Below are positions 28,382 to 37,363 of a DNA stretch of 64,000 nt, piece after piece. The translations under genes were made by a program, and so were the position numbers. The stretch is from Prolixibacteraceae bacterium (GTDB lineage: Bacteria; Bacteroidota; Bacteroidia; Bacteroidales; Prolixibacteraceae). How positions within the stretch are numbered: position 1 is the first letter of the stretch; each line of letters starts with the position of its first letter. The notes beneath the pieces are model-generated. The model was not told the DNA's origin. It did no database searches and worked only from the letters and a program-made list of their open reading frames with translations. The stretch covers positions 1,116,001-1,180,000 of the forward strand of contig CP082230.1 of NCBI GenBank assembly GCA_019856515.1, read 5' to 3'.

Positions 28382-28879
28382 ATCTTCTCCCTTTTGACTA
28401 ATAAACAAAAAACTTATTAGAAACCTTCTCAAGAGGCGAAATTTAATATTCAACTTTCGTACGACTACCTTAAAATAGAATCAACAGCACCCTTCAGACA
28501 AAGAAACAGAGGTTCATTAGTATGTTATTTTACAAATAAATAATGCCGTGAACATTTTATCCTTTATATTTTAATAATTTATTTAAAAGGGCTGATAAAG
28601 ACAAACAGTCCACAACCACCCTCCGACAAAGCACTACAGAAGAACATGATAATAAACCGACTACCCTCTATGTCCACACCCACGAAAACAATTCTCGTCT
28701 ATAATAAAACATCACGAAAACACTCCTTGATTCAATAAATATTCAAAACATGTTGTAAAATTACTTATTCATTTGTTTGTACTTTCATATACTATTGTAG
28801 TTTTGTTTTATCATTTGAGAAGATATAATCTTATCCAATGAAGTAAAAACAATAGAATCTTGAAATTTACAATTATATT
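28382..28879. other. 500-nt intergenic region upstream of cysQ
   Basis: No gene or repeat seen. The cysQ promoter lies near its right end (28776-28805). The middle is AT-rich with stop codons in all frames. Confidence 0.6.
28776..28805 (+). promoter_or_regulatory. Promoter of cysQ
   Basis: TTTG (28776-28779), an 18-nt spacer and TAGTTTTG (28798-28805) fit the Bacteroidota promoter pattern. This gives a leader of about 68 nt before the ATG at 28880. Confidence 0.6.
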
Positions 28880-29695
28880 ATGACCGAAAATACCTTCTCG
28901 AGACGAATGACTCTACTCGCGATGCAAGCTGCATTAAGAGGAGGGAAGGAAATACACAAAATATACCGACGTAATGACGTAGAAGTGGTCTATAAAGAAG
29001 ACCAATCACCAGTAACCATTGCGGACAAAAAAGCAAGTGAGGTCATTTGCGATGTGCTTTCCTTAACAAACATTCCCGTACTTAGTGAAGAAGAAGTTTT
29101 TCCATCTTTTGAAGAAAGAAAAGAATGGGAATATCTTTGGATTATTGATCCACTTGATGGAACAAAAGAATTTATCAAACGCAACAATGATTTCACGGTT
29201 AATATAGCGCTGATTCATCACAACCAGCCAATATTGGGAATTATATATATTCCTATCGCTGATGTTATATATTTTGGAAATCATAAAGAGGGTGCATTTA
29301 TGTGTAAAAATGCACACAAAATGGACCCAGAAGAGATCCTTCAAAAAGCTATTAAACTCCCTATCCCACAACATCGTGATAAATACACCATTGTAGGAAG
29401 CAAATCTCACATGAATCCAGAAACTCAAGCTTGCTTTGATGCGATAATGAAAGAAAAGGGAGCTAATAACACACTAATTATTCCTTGCGGAAGCTCTATA
29501 AAAATGTGTATGGTAGCGGAAGGGAAAGCGGATATCTATCCAAGGTGTAGTAATATAATGGAGTGGGATACAGCAGCAGGACATGCGATATGCGAGGCTG
29601 CAGGCTGCACTGTCACTGAATTCGATGGCACCCCTTTATCTTACAATAAAAAACAATTTAAACAACCTTGGTTTGTTGTAAGAAGAGAATCTTAA
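28880..29695 (+). CDS. cysQ: 3'(2'),5'-bisphosphate nucleotidase CysQ
   Basis: 271 aa, an inositol-monophosphatase-fold enzyme. Metal-site motifs are present: SEEE (69-72), DPLDGTKEFI (D90, D93, T95; the KEFI extension marks CysQ) and EWDTAAGH (about 223-230). It removes the 3'-phosphate of PAP made during sulfate assimilation or sulfonation, and recycles it to AMP. Stand-alone gene with its own promoter; its terminator overlaps the ffh promoter. Confidence 0.95.
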   Translation: MTENTFSRRMTLLAMQAALRGGKEIHKIYRRNDVEVVYKEDQSPVTIADKKASEVICDVLSLTNIPVLSEEEVFPSFEERKEWEYLWIIDPLDGTKEFIKRNNDFTVNIALIHHNQPILGIIYIPIADVIYFGNHKEGAFMCKNAHKMDPEEILQKAIKLPIPQHRDKYTIVGSKSHMNPETQACFDAIMKEKGANNTLIIPCGSSIKMCMVAEGKADIYPRCSNIMEWDTAAGHAICEAAGCTVTEFDGTPLSYNKKQFKQPWFVVRRES

Positions 29696-29711
29696 CCATA
29701 CAGTGGGAAAT

Positions 29712-29760
29712 ACAATGATACATTTTGTCTTAACCTTAGACTTTTGTATCATTGTCTTTT
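29712..29760 (+). terminator. Terminator of cysQ
   Basis: Outer stem ACAATGATACA (29712-29722) / TGTATCATTGT (29745-29755), with inner pairing GTCT / AGAC, then CTTTTT. The right arm includes the TTTG element of the ffh promoter. Confidence 0.8.
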
Positions 29761-29771
29761 TACTATCTTTG
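29743..29771 (+). promoter_or_regulatory. Promoter of ffh, overlapping the cysQ terminator
   Basis: TTTG (29743-29746), a 17-nt spacer and TATCTTTG (29764-29771) upstream of ffh (ATG 29801). The first element lies inside the right arm of the cysQ terminator. Confidence 0.6.
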
Positions 29772-29800
29772 TGAATATAAAAAAACAGGGTATATAAAGA

Positions 29801-31141
29801 ATGTTTGAAAGTCTTAACGAAAAACTAGAGAAATCCTTCCAGATGCTCAAAGGGCAGGGAAAGATTACTGAAATCAATATTGCAGAAACATTAAAAGAAG
29901 TTCGTCGTTCCCTTTTGGATGCCGATGTAAACTTCAAAATTGCAAAAGATTTTACCAACAGAGTAAAAGATAAAGCTTTAGGCCAGAAAGTACTTACTGC
30001 AGTAAAGCCAGGGCAGTTAATGGTTAAAATTGTCCATGACGAACTTGCTGAACTGATGGGAGGTACTGCTGAACCAATCAATATAGAAGATAATCCTGCT
30101 ATTGTCCTTATGGCTGGTCTTCAAGGTTCAGGTAAAACAACGTTTTCTGGAAAACTTGCCAATAGACTAAAGCAAAAAGAGAAGAAGAATCCTCTTTTAG
30201 TTGCTTGTGATATTTATCGTCCAGCGGCAATTGACCAGCTAAAAGTTGTTGGAGAGCAAATCAACGTACCAGTTTATGCTGAACCTGAAAATAAAAATGC
30301 AGTAAAAATTGCAGAAGCAGCTGTCAAGTATGCAAAAGAAAATGGACATGATGTTGTAATTGTTGATACGGCAGGTCGTTTAGCAATCGATCAAGACATG
30401 ATGGATGAGATCGCAGCGGTAAAAACTGCAATCAATCCCTCAGAGATCCTTTTCGTTGTCGACTCGATGACTGGTCAGGATGCAGTAAACACAGCCAAAT
30501 CATTTAATGATCTTCTGAACTTTGATGGGGTAATCCTTACAAAACTAGATGGAGATACTCGTGGAGGTGCTGCACTTTCAATTAGAGAAGTCGTTCAAAA
30601 ACCAATTAAGTTTGTTGGTACTGGAGAAAAAATGGAAGCACTTGATGTATTCCATCCTTCACGTATGGCAGACCGTATTTTGGGTATGGGGGACATCGTT
30701 TCTCTTGTAGAGAAAGCTCAAGAACAATTTGACGAAGAAGAAGCAAAGAAGCTACAGAAGAAACTTGCAAAAGATCAATTTAGCTTTAATGATTTCTTAA
30801 AACAAATACAGCAAATCAAAAAGATGGGTAACATCAAGGATTTGGCTGCTATGATTCCAGGTGTCGGTAAGGCATTGAAAGATGTTGATATTGATGATGA
30901 TGCTTTCAAAGGTATTGAAGCAATAATCTACTCAATGACACCTGCAGAAAGAGAAGACCCTGCACTTTTAAGTGGATCACGTCGTCGTCGTATCGCGAAC
31001 GGATCAGGGACCTCTATTCAAGAAGTAAACAGACTTATAAAACAATTCTCTGAAACTCGTAAGATGATGAAAATGATCTCTAACGGAGGTAAAATGAGGG
31101 GAATGATGGGTAAGATGAAAGGTATGAAAAAAAGAAGATAA
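29801..31141 (+). CDS. ffh: Signal recognition particle protein Ffh
   Basis: 446 aa. An N-terminal four-helix bundle (1-about 85), the GTPase G domain with P-loop GLQGSGKTT (about 105-113), DTAGRL and TKLDGD, then a methionine-rich M domain ending in KMRGMMGKMKGMKKRR. It binds signal sequences and SRP RNA, and delivers inner-membrane proteins to FtsY. The gene for its RNA partner lies about 300 nt downstream on the same strand. Unambiguous. Confidence 0.98.
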   Translation: MFESLNEKLEKSFQMLKGQGKITEINIAETLKEVRRSLLDADVNFKIAKDFTNRVKDKALGQKVLTAVKPGQLMVKIVHDELAELMGGTAEPINIEDNPAIVLMAGLQGSGKTTFSGKLANRLKQKEKKNPLLVACDIYRPAAIDQLKVVGEQINVPVYAEPENKNAVKIAEAAVKYAKENGHDVVIVDTAGRLAIDQDMMDEIAAVKTAINPSEILFVVDSMTGQDAVNTAKSFNDLLNFDGVILTKLDGDTRGGAALSIREVVQKPIKFVGTGEKMEALDVFHPSRMADRILGMGDIVSLVEKAQEQFDEEEAKKLQKKLAKDQFSFNDFLKQIQQIKKMGNIKDLAAMIPGVGKALKDVDIDDDAFKGIEAIIYSMTPAEREDPALLSGSRRRRIANGSGTSIQEVNRLIKQFSETRKMMKMISNGGKMRGMMGKMKGMKKRR

Positions 31142-31167
31142 CCAATTCTGTAAAAGTTCATCTTATG

Positions 31168-31208
31168 AAACGTAGTCTAGGCAATCAGTTCTAGACTACG
31201 TTTTTTTT
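31168..31208 (+). terminator. Terminator of ffh
   Basis: A perfect 13-bp stem (AAACGTAGTCTAG / CTAGACTACGTTT) with a 10-nt loop and a T-tract, 26 nt after the ffh stop. Confidence 0.9.
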
Positions 31209-31412
31209 ACCTTTTTAGGATAAGGCTATTGTTAATATCTTTATAACATAAAACATAGATTGTAAAGTTGGAAGGTGATATCAAAACAATAATACCAATT
31301 TCCTATAATTCATCTCTGTTTAACATGACATACACATACTCTGATTACCAACATGTTTCACAATACTATCCCATCTAATGGGATGTTTCATTAAAAAATT
31401 ACCATTTTCAAC

Positions 31413-31442
31413 TTGCAAATATCAAAAATGGTATTACTTTTG
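31413..31442 (+). promoter_or_regulatory. Promoter of SRP RNA and tRNA-Thr
   Basis: TTG (31413-31415), a 19-nt spacer and TACTTTTG (31435-31442) lie just before the start of the SRP RNA, which fixes the RNA 5' end within a few bases. Confidence 0.65.
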
Positions 31443-31445
31443 TTG

Positions 31446-31546
31446 GCGGGTGAGTGCTACACGACATGCTCCTACTGAAACTCCCCAGGGTCGGAAGGCA
31501 GCAAGGATAGGTGGTTGTAGCAGTGCGATGTAGTTAGCTCGCCCAC
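31446..31546 (+). ncRNA. ffs: Signal recognition particle RNA (4.5S, small bacterial type)
   Basis: About 100 nt that can fold as one long hairpin: GGGTGAG (31448-31454) pairs with CTCGCCC (31538-31544), and the tip carries the conserved core CCCAGG-tC-GGAA-GGCAGCAAGG with the GGAA tetraloop and the asymmetric loop bound by Ffh. A promoter lies immediately upstream, and a tRNA gene begins 2 nt after the stem, so both are probably made from one transcript and processed apart. Confidence 0.93.
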
Positions 31547-31548
31547 AT

Positions 31549-31622
31549 GCCGAATTAGCTCAGTTGGCCAGAGCACGTGATTTGTAATCTCGGGGTCATC
31601 AGTTCGAATCTGATATTCGGCT
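31549..31622 (+). tRNA. tRNA-Thr (anticodon TGT)
   Basis: 74 nt without an encoded CCA. The acceptor stem GCCGAAT / ATTCGGC is perfect, the D arm GCTCAGTTGGCCAGAGC and T arm with GTTCGAATC are normal, and the anticodon TGT sits at 31583-31585 in the loop TTTGTAA. The anticodon stem has one T-T mismatch. It directly follows the SRP RNA. Confidence 0.93.
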
Positions 31623-31623
31623 C

Positions 31624-31664
31624 AAAAAGGGAAATTGTCTAAAAGACATTTTCCCTTTTTTTTA
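31624..31664 (+). terminator. Terminator after SRP RNA / tRNA-Thr
   Basis: Stem AAAGGGAAA-TTGTCT / AGACATTTTCCCTTT with a short A loop, followed by a long T-tract directly after the tRNA. Confidence 0.88.
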
Positions 31665-31859
31665 TATTTTAATTTGACAAAAATCCATATTCAAATACAA
31701 CCACCTCCGTCAAGCATAAGATACGGAACCATATCGTTCTAATCATGTTAGAGACTAAGTTTAGTCATATTAAAACAGAGTCATTAAACATTGATAAGCG
31801 CTAATTATTCAAATATTGCTTATAATTCACAAAAAAGATTTCATCTGAAATAATACGAA

Positions 31860-33845
31860 TTAGGTACTCTTCCTCCAGACAGAAATATATCGAAACTCGT
31901 CTAGATTTATTACTCGATCCAAAATCATATGATCATACTTTTTATTAACTGTTTCTATATCGATAAAATTTGAATGAACCATTACAATCCGACCATTATC
32001 TAGAATCCGATCTATCATTATAACCAGAATTGTTTCATCACTCAATAGGTCGTCTGAAGAGGAGATAACTATCAAACTATACCCATCAAAAAAAGGTTTC
32101 ATATTGGCATAATCAGTCTGATAAAAAACCCCTCTATTCGACTCAAAGTCTTTAAAATAATCACGGAGTCTAATATTCTTTATGGTCTTGTCGCAAAAAG
32201 AGACTTCACCTCTTTCTCTCAACGAAACACCACACCCGATTAACCTTGCAGTTCGATCAACGCCATGAACACATTCAAATAAATTCATTAATTCAAATGT
32301 AGAACGTCCAGTAGAACAACCGACATTGAGAACTTTATCTCCAATACCAACTATTTGAATTGATGAACATATTCTTGCAACATCACTTAGATAATTCCCA
32401 TCATCATTTAACCACTCTTTTTTTAGTCTAACTATAACATCTGAATCATAGACGACATTACCATTATCTCCATCTGTCTGATTAGATGAAATTACATATC
32501 GAAAGCCAGCATGTTGATAAAAATGCCTACGAAATGCATATCGAGCATACCTAGAGGCTTCATTTCCTGTCGAGATCCATGAACCACCTTTTATAATATT
32601 ATGCTTTTGATCAAAAGTGGGCACTGAAAAATCATCATAAATAGGATGAACTTTAAACCCTTTATAGCCATCAATTGAACTTCGTGTCCACTGCCAAACG
32701 TTCCCAATGACATCATATACTCCATTAAAGTCATACATTTGAATCGGGCTAGGCGATTGATAATGCTCTAAACAGATATTACCTGGAGCTTCTCTCCATT
32801 CAAAGAGATCTTTAACATCAGCAAATCGATATAAATGTTCCCATTCTGCTTCGGAAGGTAATGTGCAGTTAATATTCTCTTTCTTACTTTTCCATCTACA
32901 AAATGCATCTGCTTCTAAACAATTTACCTCAACAGGCCAATCCCAAGGCATCTCAATCTCCTCAAAGACCAACCGAAGTCTCCATTTATTATGTTTTAAC
33001 GACCAAAATCGAGGAGCATTTCCATGATCATATTGCACCCAATTCCACCCCTCTTCTGACCAATACTCTCTGTTACTATATCCATGATCAAGAACAAAGG
33101 ATAAATACTCAGCATTCGAACATAAATATTTAGAAACTTGGAATGACTCCATCATTAAACACAATTCTCCATACTCACTATCCCAACCATAGGTAGAATA
33201 AGAATTAGGTTTACCCAAGATCAATTTTCCCTCTTCAATATCAACCATTTTATTCGAAGGAGGGAAACCTAATGAGGGAGCTATTGTCCAAAAGGGAACA
33301 GGCGAAAGATACTGTAATGGAAGTTGTCTTATCAAGACAGAAGATGTTTCAATATGAATCCTTATATGCTCAATGCCCATTAGAATGATCCACATCGGCG
33401 AATTCCAATTAATAGGCAATGAAAAATCTATATTTAAAATAACATCTTCGACCATCTCAAATACTCTTCTTCGGTATTCAATCACCTCCCCTATAGGCGG
33501 CCAATCATAGTGCTTATTATCCAAGTCATCCCATGACATTTCATCAACACCTATTGCGAAAATTGACTCAAACATAGGATTTATTCTCTCAGATATGATC
33601 CCCGCAGCAATGTACTTATTTACAAAAAAACATGCAGTATGACCAAAATAAAATATTAATGGATGTCGTAAAGGATCAGCTCTTTTATAAAAACCTAATG
33701 AATCTGTCACACCCGAATATAACCATTCTTCTGTCTTAACAGCATCTTTAAAATAACTAAGAATTTCAGCTCTTTTTATATCGATGTTATCCCCCGAAAG
33801 TGTTACAGTTCTTGCCCTACCTTGAGATAATAATGTTTTCATCAT
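31860..33845 (-). CDS. ovoA: Bifunctional OvoA: 5-histidylcysteine sulfoxide synthase and mercaptohistidine N-methyltransferase
   Basis: 661 aa from the start at 33845 (the frame extends 13 codons further, but MMKTLLSQG is the natural start). Three domains: a DinB-like iron-binding domain with the HX3HXE motif (H160, H164, E166; EHIRIHIE), a formylglycine-generating-enzyme-like sulfoxide synthase domain (about 205-440; LPSEAEWEHLYRF, GNVWQWTRSS, KGGSW) and a C-terminal SAM methyltransferase (about 470-661; VLNVGCSTGRS near 508). OvoA joins histidine and cysteine with O2, then methylates the mercaptohistidine, making the antioxidant ovothiol A. The lyase OvoB is not in the window. Alone, divergent from the helicase unit. 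Confidence 0.9.
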   Translation of the reverse strand: MMKTLLSQGRARTVTLSGDNIDIKRAEILSYFKDAVKTEEWLYSGVTDSLGFYKRADPLRHPLIFYFGHTACFFVNKYIAAGIISERINPMFESIFAIGVDEMSWDDLDNKHYDWPPIGEVIEYRRRVFEMVEDVILNIDFSLPINWNSPMWIILMGIEHIRIHIETSSVLIRQLPLQYLSPVPFWTIAPSLGFPPSNKMVDIEEGKLILGKPNSYSTYGWDSEYGELCLMMESFQVSKYLCSNAEYLSFVLDHGYSNREYWSEEGWNWVQYDHGNAPRFWSLKHNKWRLRLVFEEIEMPWDWPVEVNCLEADAFCRWKSKKENINCTLPSEAEWEHLYRFADVKDLFEWREAPGNICLEHYQSPSPIQMYDFNGVYDVIGNVWQWTRSSIDGYKGFKVHPIYDDFSVPTFDQKHNIIKGGSWISTGNEASRYARYAFRRHFYQHAGFRYVISSNQTDGDNGNVVYDSDVIVRLKKEWLNDDGNYLSDVARICSSIQIVGIGDKVLNVGCSTGRSTFELMNLFECVHGVDRTARLIGCGVSLRERGEVSFCDKTIKNIRLRDYFKDFESNRGVFYQTDYANMKPFFDGYSLIVISSSDDLLSDETILVIMIDRILDNGRIVMVHSNFIDIETVNKKYDHMILDRVINLDEFRYISVWRKST

Positions 33846-34134
33846 TTTATTCTTTATTGTTGTATTATATAAATGACAATACAAAGGCCTTTTTGTTTCA
33901 TTTTTGCATAAAAATCACATACCCATATTTGAATGTGGATCATTAAACAATGGTCTATGAGATGAAATTATGCAAAAATCATAATTTCAATTACAAAACA
34001 TATTGCATTCATATGTTTTTATTATTTTTAGACAAAATAGATGCAATTTTATGGATACATTACAGAAGAGTGTCATTGACAATTGCAACCGTTAACAAAC
34101 TATCTAGATGATATAAAATCAAGCCCTTTTCTCG

Positions 34135-36420
34135 ATGAAAAAGATAACACTTTCAAAAGAACAAGAAACCCTTGCTCAATTCCCATTAGAAGGTCCCTAT
34201 GCAATCAAGGGAGTTGCAGGTAGTGGCAAAACTACAGTTGGTTTACATCGTATCCACTTCCTAAAAGAGAAATGTGGACCAAAAGATAAAATATTGGTTG
34301 TAACGTTCCACAAAGTATTAACTGATTATCTAACATACTTACAAAATAAAGAGGCTACATATAATCAAAAAAAGACAGGCAACTATAATCTTTTTCAAAA
34401 CAATACAGGTGAAATAGATATAATTAATATCGACAAACTTGTTTACCGATATTATAAGCAGTTCAAAGACAGCAAGAATGACCACAAGTACTATAAAAAT
34501 CTTCCGGCTCATCTTTCTAGTTATGATCGAATTAATCAAATATTTCAAAAATCGCTTTGCGAAATCCAAAATAAATATCCTGATTGTAAAGTTCTTTTTA
34601 AAAACAGTCGATTTTTACAGCAAGAAATCAATTTTATCAATAGCTGTAGAATTGAAAATGAGAAAACATACCAGATCTTTAATCGAAAAGGTCGAAATAA
34701 AAATGAGATAAAACGTCAATTACTCCCTAAGAAGTCACTAGTTAGAAAGGCTATATTTGAACTTCGACGAACTTATAATAATAATCTTATTCTTGAAGGA
34801 GAAATTGATTTTCATATTATGCGCCTTCTTGCAATTAGAGAAGTATCTACCAATCCACCAAGAAAATACAAACATATTATCATCGATGAATGTCAAGATT
34901 TGGATAGAGCCCGATTGGATTTTCTAAAGTTCTTCCTTAAAGATGACAAAGGAGCGAGTGCCACCTTTCTCTATGACAATTCACAAAGTATATACGATGG
35001 ATCATGGTTAGGGAATGGACATGGTTTTAACTCCTTAGGAATAGATATAGTTGGAAATCGTAGTCGCATTTTAAAACACAACTACCGAACTACGCTTGAG
35101 ATACAAGAGGCAGCACAAACCTTAATACATCACAATAATTTCTATCAAGAAGTTGAACCTATTTTGATCAATAAAGGAGGGATAAAACCTTTTTTAGCAG
35201 AGTGCAAAGATATTGAGCAACACAACCAATATATAATTGATACAGTAAAGAATGCAGAACAAAATTTCAATTTAAATGATATTATTGTCGCCACAAGAAC
35301 GAATCAGGATGCAAAGCAGTTAGAAAAGCAACTAAAACAAGCAGGGATTAAATGTGCACTATTCAACAGCAATCAGAATGACTTTGAAAGCAACTCTGTC
35401 AGAGTGATGACGATAAACTGCACAAAAGGCCTTGAAAGCCAAATGGTAATCCTAACACACCTGAATCAAGATATCATTCCAGTATCATCGATAGACTCAC
35501 AAAAAAGAGAACAAGATCTAAGGCTTTTATATGTAGGCATGACTCGTGCTTCCCAAATTTTACATCTTGTTTCTTATGGAGAGAGTACCGAATTTATTAA
35601 GGACATCCCCAAAGAACCCTTTAAAATTGTTGACCTTGAGTCATATCAAGCATTTAAACCTTTAGAAGCTGCTCAAAAAAAGAAAATATTTTGTCTGATC
35701 GATCAATTAAGTCATGAGCTAAAGAATTTTGAACATATAAAAAACACATTTCAACCAGAACAACAATATGAAGTCTGTTTTAGCAACTTGATGCTTGGAA
35801 TTGGAAGGATGCAGAATATCCAAGAGAAAGCGCAAATAATTAAGAATGAACTTAAAGGAAACTCTTCAATTAGTGATCATATCACATCATTTATTGAAAC
35901 ATGTGAATCAAAACGACAACAAGCTCAAGACCAATTTATTCAATTTTCTATTTGTCCATTTCCTATTGAAAATAGAGTTGAGATACTAAAAAAAAGACAC
36001 AACTATTTTTCAGATGAAACCATACAAACGGTTGCTACAGCAGAACATTTTTACGACAAAAACACCAACTCTTTTTTAGACTTTAGTACCATGATCATAA
36101 GCTATTCAAAGGCTATTGAGATTGAACTACATCACATCTTTGAGAACTACGATTATTTCAGTCTTGATTTTTTCAAAGATAAGTTACAATATGGTACACA
36201 AACCTATAAGCTCTATGATATTTTATATTTCATGAAGGACATGCAGGGGCCATTAAAAGAAGTCAATGAAATGCTCGAATATGTGAACTTCAGGCGAATT
36301 CGTAACTTAGCAACCCATGCACACTGCATTAATCATGATGATATTGAGCCAATACGTGAGATATTAATACAAGAAGAAGGGGTCTTTGATATATTAAACC
36401 AACAATTAGAGGAGATTTAA
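34135..36420 (+). CDS. SF1 (UvrD/Rep-like) helicase with C-terminal HEPN-like domain
   Basis: 761 aa. SF1 motifs in order: Walker A GVAGSGKTT (26-34, K32), motif II DECQD (251-255), motif III FLYDNSQSIYDG, motif IV LKHNYRTTLEIQ, motif V VMTINCTKGLES and motif VI RLLYVGMTRAS (463-473). The lineage resembles helicase modules of NERD-UvrD proteins. Residues after about 500 are not helicase: a helical extension ends in a domain (about 640-755) with SKAIEIELHHIFENY and the sequence RNLATH (R723 to H728), which fits the R-N-x3-H signature of HEPN ribonucleases. The next gene starts 1 nt after the stop, so the two are surely co-translated. Probable role in nucleic-acid sensing or defence; HEPN is inferred from the motif and predicted helices only. 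Confidence 0.8.
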   Translation: MKKITLSKEQETLAQFPLEGPYAIKGVAGSGKTTVGLHRIHFLKEKCGPKDKILVVTFHKVLTDYLTYLQNKEATYNQKKTGNYNLFQNNTGEIDIINIDKLVYRYYKQFKDSKNDHKYYKNLPAHLSSYDRINQIFQKSLCEIQNKYPDCKVLFKNSRFLQQEINFINSCRIENEKTYQIFNRKGRNKNEIKRQLLPKKSLVRKAIFELRRTYNNNLILEGEIDFHIMRLLAIREVSTNPPRKYKHIIIDECQDLDRARLDFLKFFLKDDKGASATFLYDNSQSIYDGSWLGNGHGFNSLGIDIVGNRSRILKHNYRTTLEIQEAAQTLIHHNNFYQEVEPILINKGGIKPFLAECKDIEQHNQYIIDTVKNAEQNFNLNDIIVATRTNQDAKQLEKQLKQAGIKCALFNSNQNDFESNSVRVMTINCTKGLESQMVILTHLNQDIIPVSSIDSQKREQDLRLLYVGMTRASQILHLVSYGESTEFIKDIPKEPFKIVDLESYQAFKPLEAAQKKKIFCLIDQLSHELKNFEHIKNTFQPEQQYEVCFSNLMLGIGRMQNIQEKAQIIKNELKGNSSISDHITSFIETCESKRQQAQDQFIQFSICPFPIENRVEILKKRHNYFSDETIQTVATAEHFYDKNTNSFLDFSTMIISYSKAIEIELHHIFENYDYFSLDFFKDKLQYGTQTYKLYDILYFMKDMQGPLKEVNEMLEYVNFRRIRNLATHAHCINHDDIEPIREILIQEEGVFDILNQQLEEI

Positions 36421-36421
36421 G

Positions 36422-36997
36422 ATGCAAATAGAAATTCAAGACGAACAGTTTTATATTGGGATAAACTGGGGAGCAATACATGAATTAGGTTGGTTTAACT
36501 CGACCTATAGTATTCCGGTGGATCTTGATATAATATGCTACCAAATAGACGAAAATAATCAACTGGTTACAACACTAAAAATCGACACAAATAATATTGA
36601 ATGGGGAGAGCTTAGCGAAGATGACATGAGTGGAGACATGAATGGGAATGACCATGAAGACAATGAATGGATATTATTTAAGTCATCTCATATTCCACAA
36701 GGGAATAAATTGATTATAGCATCAATAAATTATACAGAACAAAGTTTATTTCGCATATCTCACTTTGATTATCGGATTTATAGAGGAAAGACAAACAATC
36801 CTGATCATATTTTCTATCACAAGAATATCAAAAAAGAGATTATAATTGAGGATGGTTCAGAATCTTTTATTATTGGTGTACTATCCAAAGAGAATGATAG
36901 GATCCTCTTCACTCCTATTAACAAGCCCTCCGACCACAAAGAATCAATAGGCTTATTTGAAGAGATTGTATCTTTAGAGACAACCTCACAGGCCTAA
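36422..36997 (+). CDS. TerD-like stress protein partner of the helicase
   Basis: 191 aa, no signal peptide. It has the outline of TerD/TerZ proteins: VDLDIICYQIDENNQ (about 33-47), an acidic stretch LSEDDMSGDMNGNDHEDNEW (64-83) matching the calcium-binding GDDxTGxGDGDDE region, then KLIIASINYTEQSLFRISHFD and a strand pattern ending near 150. TerD domains bind Ca2+ and occur in tellurite-resistance and phage-resistance operons. The acidic loop is longer and less regular than in TerD itself, so the call is moderate. The ATG is 1 nt past the helicase stop; this two-gene unit ends at a long palindrome. Confidence 0.65.
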   Translation: MQIEIQDEQFYIGINWGAIHELGWFNSTYSIPVDLDIICYQIDENNQLVTTLKIDTNNIEWGELSEDDMSGDMNGNDHEDNEWILFKSSHIPQGNKLIIASINYTEQSLFRISHFDYRIYRGKTNNPDHIFYHKNIKKEIIIEDGSESFIIGVLSKENDRILFTPINKPSDHKESIGLFEEIVSLETTSQA

Positions 36998-37008
36998 ATT
37001 TAGCACAG

Positions 37009-37066
37009 GATTATTAGTATAGCAGAGCCATTAATTAGAATTAATGGCTCTGCTATACTAATAATC
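37009..37066. repeat. 58-bp near-perfect palindrome, 28-bp arms
   Basis: Arms GATTATTAGTATAGCAGAGC... and its complement match at all 28 positions, with a 2-nt centre (37037-37038). It lies between the convergent terD-like gene and the araC fragment. Neither side has a T-tract, so it is not a classic terminator, though an RNA made from it would form a very stable hairpin. Confidence 0.85.
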
Positions 37067-37355
37067 AAAAACAATTATCATATATTTCATGAAATTCAAC
37101 GATTCTTGACACCTACTTTCAGAACACGTTCTCTATAGGATTTAGGAGTACACTGACATTTACGTCTAAAGGCTGTTGTAAAGTGTGAAGGATACGAATA
37201 TCCACACTGAATTCCAATCTCATGAACAGAAAGTGACGTCTGTTCTAAAAGCACTTTAGCATGATTCATCCTATAATCAAAAAGGTAACCATATATTGTA
37301 TTTCCAAACAACTCTTTAAATCCGATCTTCAATTTCTTTTCATTCAAACCGACTT

Positions 37356-37363
37356 CCTTTGAT
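37356..37363. repeat. Left target-site duplication of the IS66 element
   Basis: CCTTTGAT, identical to 39023-39030. Eight bp is the duplication length of the IS66 family. Confidence 0.93.

Noticed and set aside
34135..36997. Helicase/TerD pair as cargo of the IS66 element
   Set aside because: The IS ends and duplication are precisely at 37364-39022 and exclude the pair.
37096..37347. Small 83-aa AraC-type regulator as a gene of its own
   Set aside because: It is the C-terminal half of a regulator cut by the IS; joining across one target duplication restores the frame exactly.
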